From positions 1 through 6,347 of the forward strand of contig CAMDFE010000093.1 in assembly GCA_945897395.1 (NCBI GenBank): 6,347 nucleotides of DNA. The letters are read 5' to 3'. Positions 5,452 through 6,347 of the stretch are shown here, one piece after another. A model generated the notes under the pieces. The model worked only from the letters and a program-made list of their open reading frames with translations, made no database searches and was not told the DNA's origin. The position numbers and the translations under genes were made by a program. The stretch is from Chryseobacterium gleum (GTDB lineage: Bacteria > Bacteroidota > Bacteroidia > Flavobacteriales_D > Sanyastnellaceae). Numbering within the stretch: position 1 is the first letter of the stretch; each line of letters opens with the position of its first letter.

Positions 5452-6347
5452 TTACATCGTCCAATCTTCCAAAAACTTCGTCGTGAAATCCCCTGAACGG
5501 AACTTCTCGTCTTTCATGAGTTTTTGGTGGAAAGGAATCGTGGTTTTAACGCCTTCAATGATATACTCGTCCAAAGCGCGTTGCATTTTCGCAATGGCTT
5601 CTTCACGTGTTTGAGCAACGGTAATCAATTTCGAAATCATAGAATCATAGAACGGGGGAATCACGTATCCAGCATAGGCGTGAGCATCTATGCGAACACC
5701 GTGTCCGCCAGGACAATGATAGTCGGTGATTTTGCCTGGAGAAGGCATGAAGTTTTTGTAAGGATCTTCAGCGTTAATACGACACTGAATGGCATGCATA
5801 GTTGGATAGTAATTTCTTCCAGAAATTGGTTCACCTGCAGCCAATTTAATTTGCTCCTTCACCAAGTCGTAATCAATTACTTCTTCGGTAATGGTGTGTT
5901 CTACTTGAATACGCGTATTCATTTCCATGAAGTAGAAGTTGCGGTCTTTGTCTACCAAGAACTCTACTGTTCCAACGCCTTCGTATCCAACAGCAAGAGC
6001 AGCCTTAATAGCGGCCTCACCCATGCGCTCGCGCAATTCCGGAGTCATGTATGGAGAAGGAGTTTCTTCAACTAATTTCTGATGTCTTCTTTGAATAGAG
6101 CAATCGCGTTCTGAAAGGTGACAAGCTTTTCCGTATTGGTCACCTGCAATTTGAATTTCAATGTGGCGCGGTTCAACTACGAATTTTTCCATGTAGATAC
6201 CATCGTTTCCGAAGGCAGCACCGGCTTCACGTTTCACCATTTCCCATGCGCTTTCCATTTCGTCTTCACTATTCACCACACGCATACCTTTTCCACCACC
6301 GCCTGCGGTTGCTTTCAAGATAACAGGATAAACGATTCCAACAGCCA
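5452..6347 (-). CDS. accC: Acetyl-CoA carboxylase, biotin carboxylase subunit, N-terminus cut off by window edge
   Basis: AccC uses ATP and bicarbonate to carboxylate biotin on the carrier protein AccB, the first half-reaction of malonyl-CoA formation for fatty acid synthesis. The frame is open to the right edge; 297 codons of about 450 are present, so roughly 150 N-terminal residues are missing. The TTG at 6318 is an internal Leu codon, not a start. Numbering from the first visible codon (AVGIVYPVILKA), I see the ATP-binding Lys11, the glycine-rich loop AGGGGKGM (14-21), YMEK (51-54), SERDCSIQRRHQKLVEE (78-94), the active-site block EMNTRIQVEH (141-150: Glu141, Asn143, Arg145), and CRINAEDP (188-195: Arg189, equivalent to the bicarbonate-site arginine). 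The end, FTTKFLEDWTM, is typical of Bacteroidota AccC and argues against a longer pyruvate or propionyl carboxylase. The residue after QVEH is Thr151, where the family usually has Pro. Any promoter or accB would lie outside the window. Confidence 0.95.
   Translation of the reverse strand, partial: AVGIVYPVILKATAGGGGKGMRVVNSEDEMESAWEMVKREAGAAFGNDGIYMEKFVVEPRHIEIQIAGDQYGKACHLSERDCSIQRRHQKLVEETPSPYMTPELRERMGEAAIKAALAVGYEGVGTVEFLVDKDRNFYFMEMNTRIQVEHTITEEVIDYDLVKEQIKLAAGEPISGRNYYPTMHAIQCRINAEDPYKNFMPSPGKITDYHCPGGHGVRIDAHAYAGYVIPPFYDSMISKLITVAQTREEAIAKMQRALDEYIIEGVKTTIPFHQKLMKDEKFRSGDFTTKFLEDWTM

Noticed and set aside
5524..6075. A 183-codon open frame on the plus strand
   Set aside because: Antisense to accC with no recognisable protein features; a by-product of accC codon use.
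6316..6318. TTG as the start of accC
   Set aside because: The frame stays open to the edge and the upstream codons encode AVGIVYPVI, the conserved stretch before the ATP-binding Lys, so the gene continues beyond the window.

Overview
The window looks like chromosomal sequence from a Bacteroidota bacterium, probably order Flavobacteriales. Three things point there: a secreted M43 metalloprotease gene ending in a type IX secretion (T9SS) sorting domain, a group found in Bacteroidota; TAnnTTTG-type -7 promoter elements with TTG at -33 instead of E. coli-type boxes; and Dxs, LepA and AccC sequences that resemble Bacteroidota versions. No RNA genes, insertion sequences or CRISPR arrays were seen, and no stretch over about 110 bp lacks a gene.

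Layout. Bases 1-1348 (minus) hold the first 449 codons of dxs, cut by the left edge. Bases 1394-3475 (minus) hold one long reading frame for a secreted M43 protease (signal peptide, protease, PKD domain, jelly-roll domain, T9SS tail), interrupted by a single in-frame TAA at 2174-2176. A 110-bp divergent promoter region (3476-3585) separates it from lepA (3586-5376, plus), which is complete. A 75-bp gap between the convergent lepA and accC stops is almost entirely built of five small perfect palindromes separated by ATGA/TCAT spacers. Bases 5452-6347 (minus) hold the last 297 codons of accC, cut by the right edge.

Biology. dxs (isoprenoid precursors), lepA (translation) and accC (fatty acid synthesis) are housekeeping genes with no shared pathway. 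The accessory item is the protease: as read, its catalytic part would be exported by Sec but would lack the C-terminal signal needed for T9SS secretion, so it looks like a recent pseudogene, a phase-off allele or a base-calling error. The two observations most worth following up are that TAA and the palindrome/ATGA array at 5377-5448.
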